Below, piece after piece: positions 63,444-64,000 of a stretch of DNA of 64,000 nucleotides. Source of the stretch: Chitinophagaceae bacterium (GTDB lineage Bacteria > Bacteroidota > Bacteroidia > Chitinophagales > UBA10324); the NCBI GenBank assembly GCA_016717285.1, contig JADKFU010000005.1:124001-188000 (forward strand), read 5' to 3'. A program made the translations under genes and the position numbers. The notes beneath the pieces are model-generated. The model was not told the DNA's origin. It did not search any database and saw only the letters and a program-made list of their open reading frames with translations. The first letter of the stretch is position 1, and each line of letters opens with the position of its first letter.

Positions 63444-64000
63444 ATGACACAACCAAAAATATACATCGTTCTTGTCAATTTCAATGGTCATGATAATACC
63501 GTGGAGACGATTGAAAGCTTAGCGAAGCAATCATACAAGGAGTTTCAAGTTGTTGTGGTGGATAATAATACGCCGGCTTCCCTTCAAATAATCAAAGAAT
63601 GGGCTGACGGAACGCGTATCATAAATTTCAACCCTCCGGATGAAATTAGAAAATTTTCATTTCCTGATTGTAACAAACCTGCAGCCTGGATTACCTATGA
63701 TATTGCGGAAGCAGAAAGCGGAGGAAATACTGAAAGCGAACAACAACTTCAATTGGAAATAGTCGCTGCTCCCAACGCACCTTTTAAATATCCACTCATT
63801 TTTGTGCAGGCAAAATCAGACATCGGCTTTGCAGGCGGAAATAATGTTGGTTCCCGTTACGCTTTGAAAAAAGGTGATGGAGATTTTGTGTGGCTACTAA
63901 ATAATGATACCACCTTAGACTTTGATGCATTAAAACATCTTGTAGATAAAGCAGCAGTCTATAAATCAAAGGGTGAAAAAATAGGGATGATCGGTTCTAA
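63444..64000 (+). CDS. Family 2 glycosyltransferase, 3' end outside window
   Basis: The first ~185 residues are visible. The GT-A fold opens with IYIVLVNFNGHDNTVETIES, VVVVDNNTPAS is the nucleotide-binding strand, GFAGGNNVGSRYAL is the family signature of rhamnosyl-type GT2 enzymes, and WLLNNDTTLD carries the DxD-like metal motif. Between them is an insert of about 60 residues (PPDEIRKFSFPDCNK ... ESEQQLQLE). It should add a sugar to the repeat unit of the polysaccharide. The frame is open at the right edge, so the locus continues. Confidence 0.9.
   Translation, partial: MTQPKIYIVLVNFNGHDNTVETIESLAKQSYKEFQVVVVDNNTPASLQIIKEWADGTRIINFNPPDEIRKFSFPDCNKPAAWITYDIAEAESGGNTESEQQLQLEIVAAPNAPFKYPLIFVQAKSDIGFAGGNNVGSRYALKKGDGDFVWLLNNDTTLDFDALKHLVDKAAVYKSKGEKIGMIGS

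Overview
The window looks like a chromosomal segment of an uncultured or little-studied member of the Bacteroidota, probably near the Chitinophagales/Sphingobacteriales. The reasons are: many secreted proteins carry a type IX secretion (T9SS) C-terminal sorting domain (YPNP...GMYFLKL pattern); the birA-rsfS-ftsH-LUD block is typical of the phylum; LytS/LytR-type regulators, a Crp/Fnr regulator and a TonB receptor are present; start sites lack Shine-Dalgarno sequences; and TAnnTTTG-type -7 promoter boxes recur. I see no rRNA, tRNA, insertion sequence or CRISPR array.

Layout. 1-6.9 kb: three T9SS-sorted surface proteins (NHL propeller, a 1323-residue repeat protein, a Kelch-like propeller). 7.3-11.5 kb: HdeD-like membrane protein, Crp/Fnr regulator, DinB-like protein, lone response regulator, LytS/LytR pair. 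11.6-16.9 kb: a secreted peptidylarginine/agmatine deiminase-like enzyme, a MITE-like element, an lspA fragment, a YVTN propeller, a haem-c/copper-monooxygenase-like protein, and intact lspA. 17.1-24.8 kb: PsbP-like protein, uvrB with two operator-like palindromes, TonB receptor, yicC, EamA transporter. 24.9-36.7 kb: beta-helix protein, a 1129-residue propeller/barrel protein, MBL hydrolase, birA, rsfS, ftsH, LUD protein, lpxH-like. 37-47.3 kb: long PurF-like amidotransferase, reprolysin-like protease, outer-membrane barrel, a divergent FGE/sulfatase pair, an S74-chaperone T9SS protein.

47.7-64 kb (continuing off the right edge) is the most interesting part: an exopolysaccharide locus. It has a nucleotide-sugar epimerase, Wza-type exporter, Wzz-type protein without a kinase domain, YwqE/CpsB-type phosphatase, CysQ (PAP phosphatase), MBOAT O-acyltransferase with an SGNH-like partner, a Wzx flippase, four separate PAPS-dependent sulfotransferases and a GT2 glycosyltransferase. 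CysQ removes PAP, the by-product of sulfotransferases, so together these predict a sulfated and probably O-acetylated extracellular polysaccharide. A T9SS-exported sulfatase with its formylglycine-generating enzyme lies a few kb upstream.

Several families of short non-coding repeats are scattered between genes. Some of the stop-codon-rich ones begin exactly at gene 3' ends in the polysaccharide locus.
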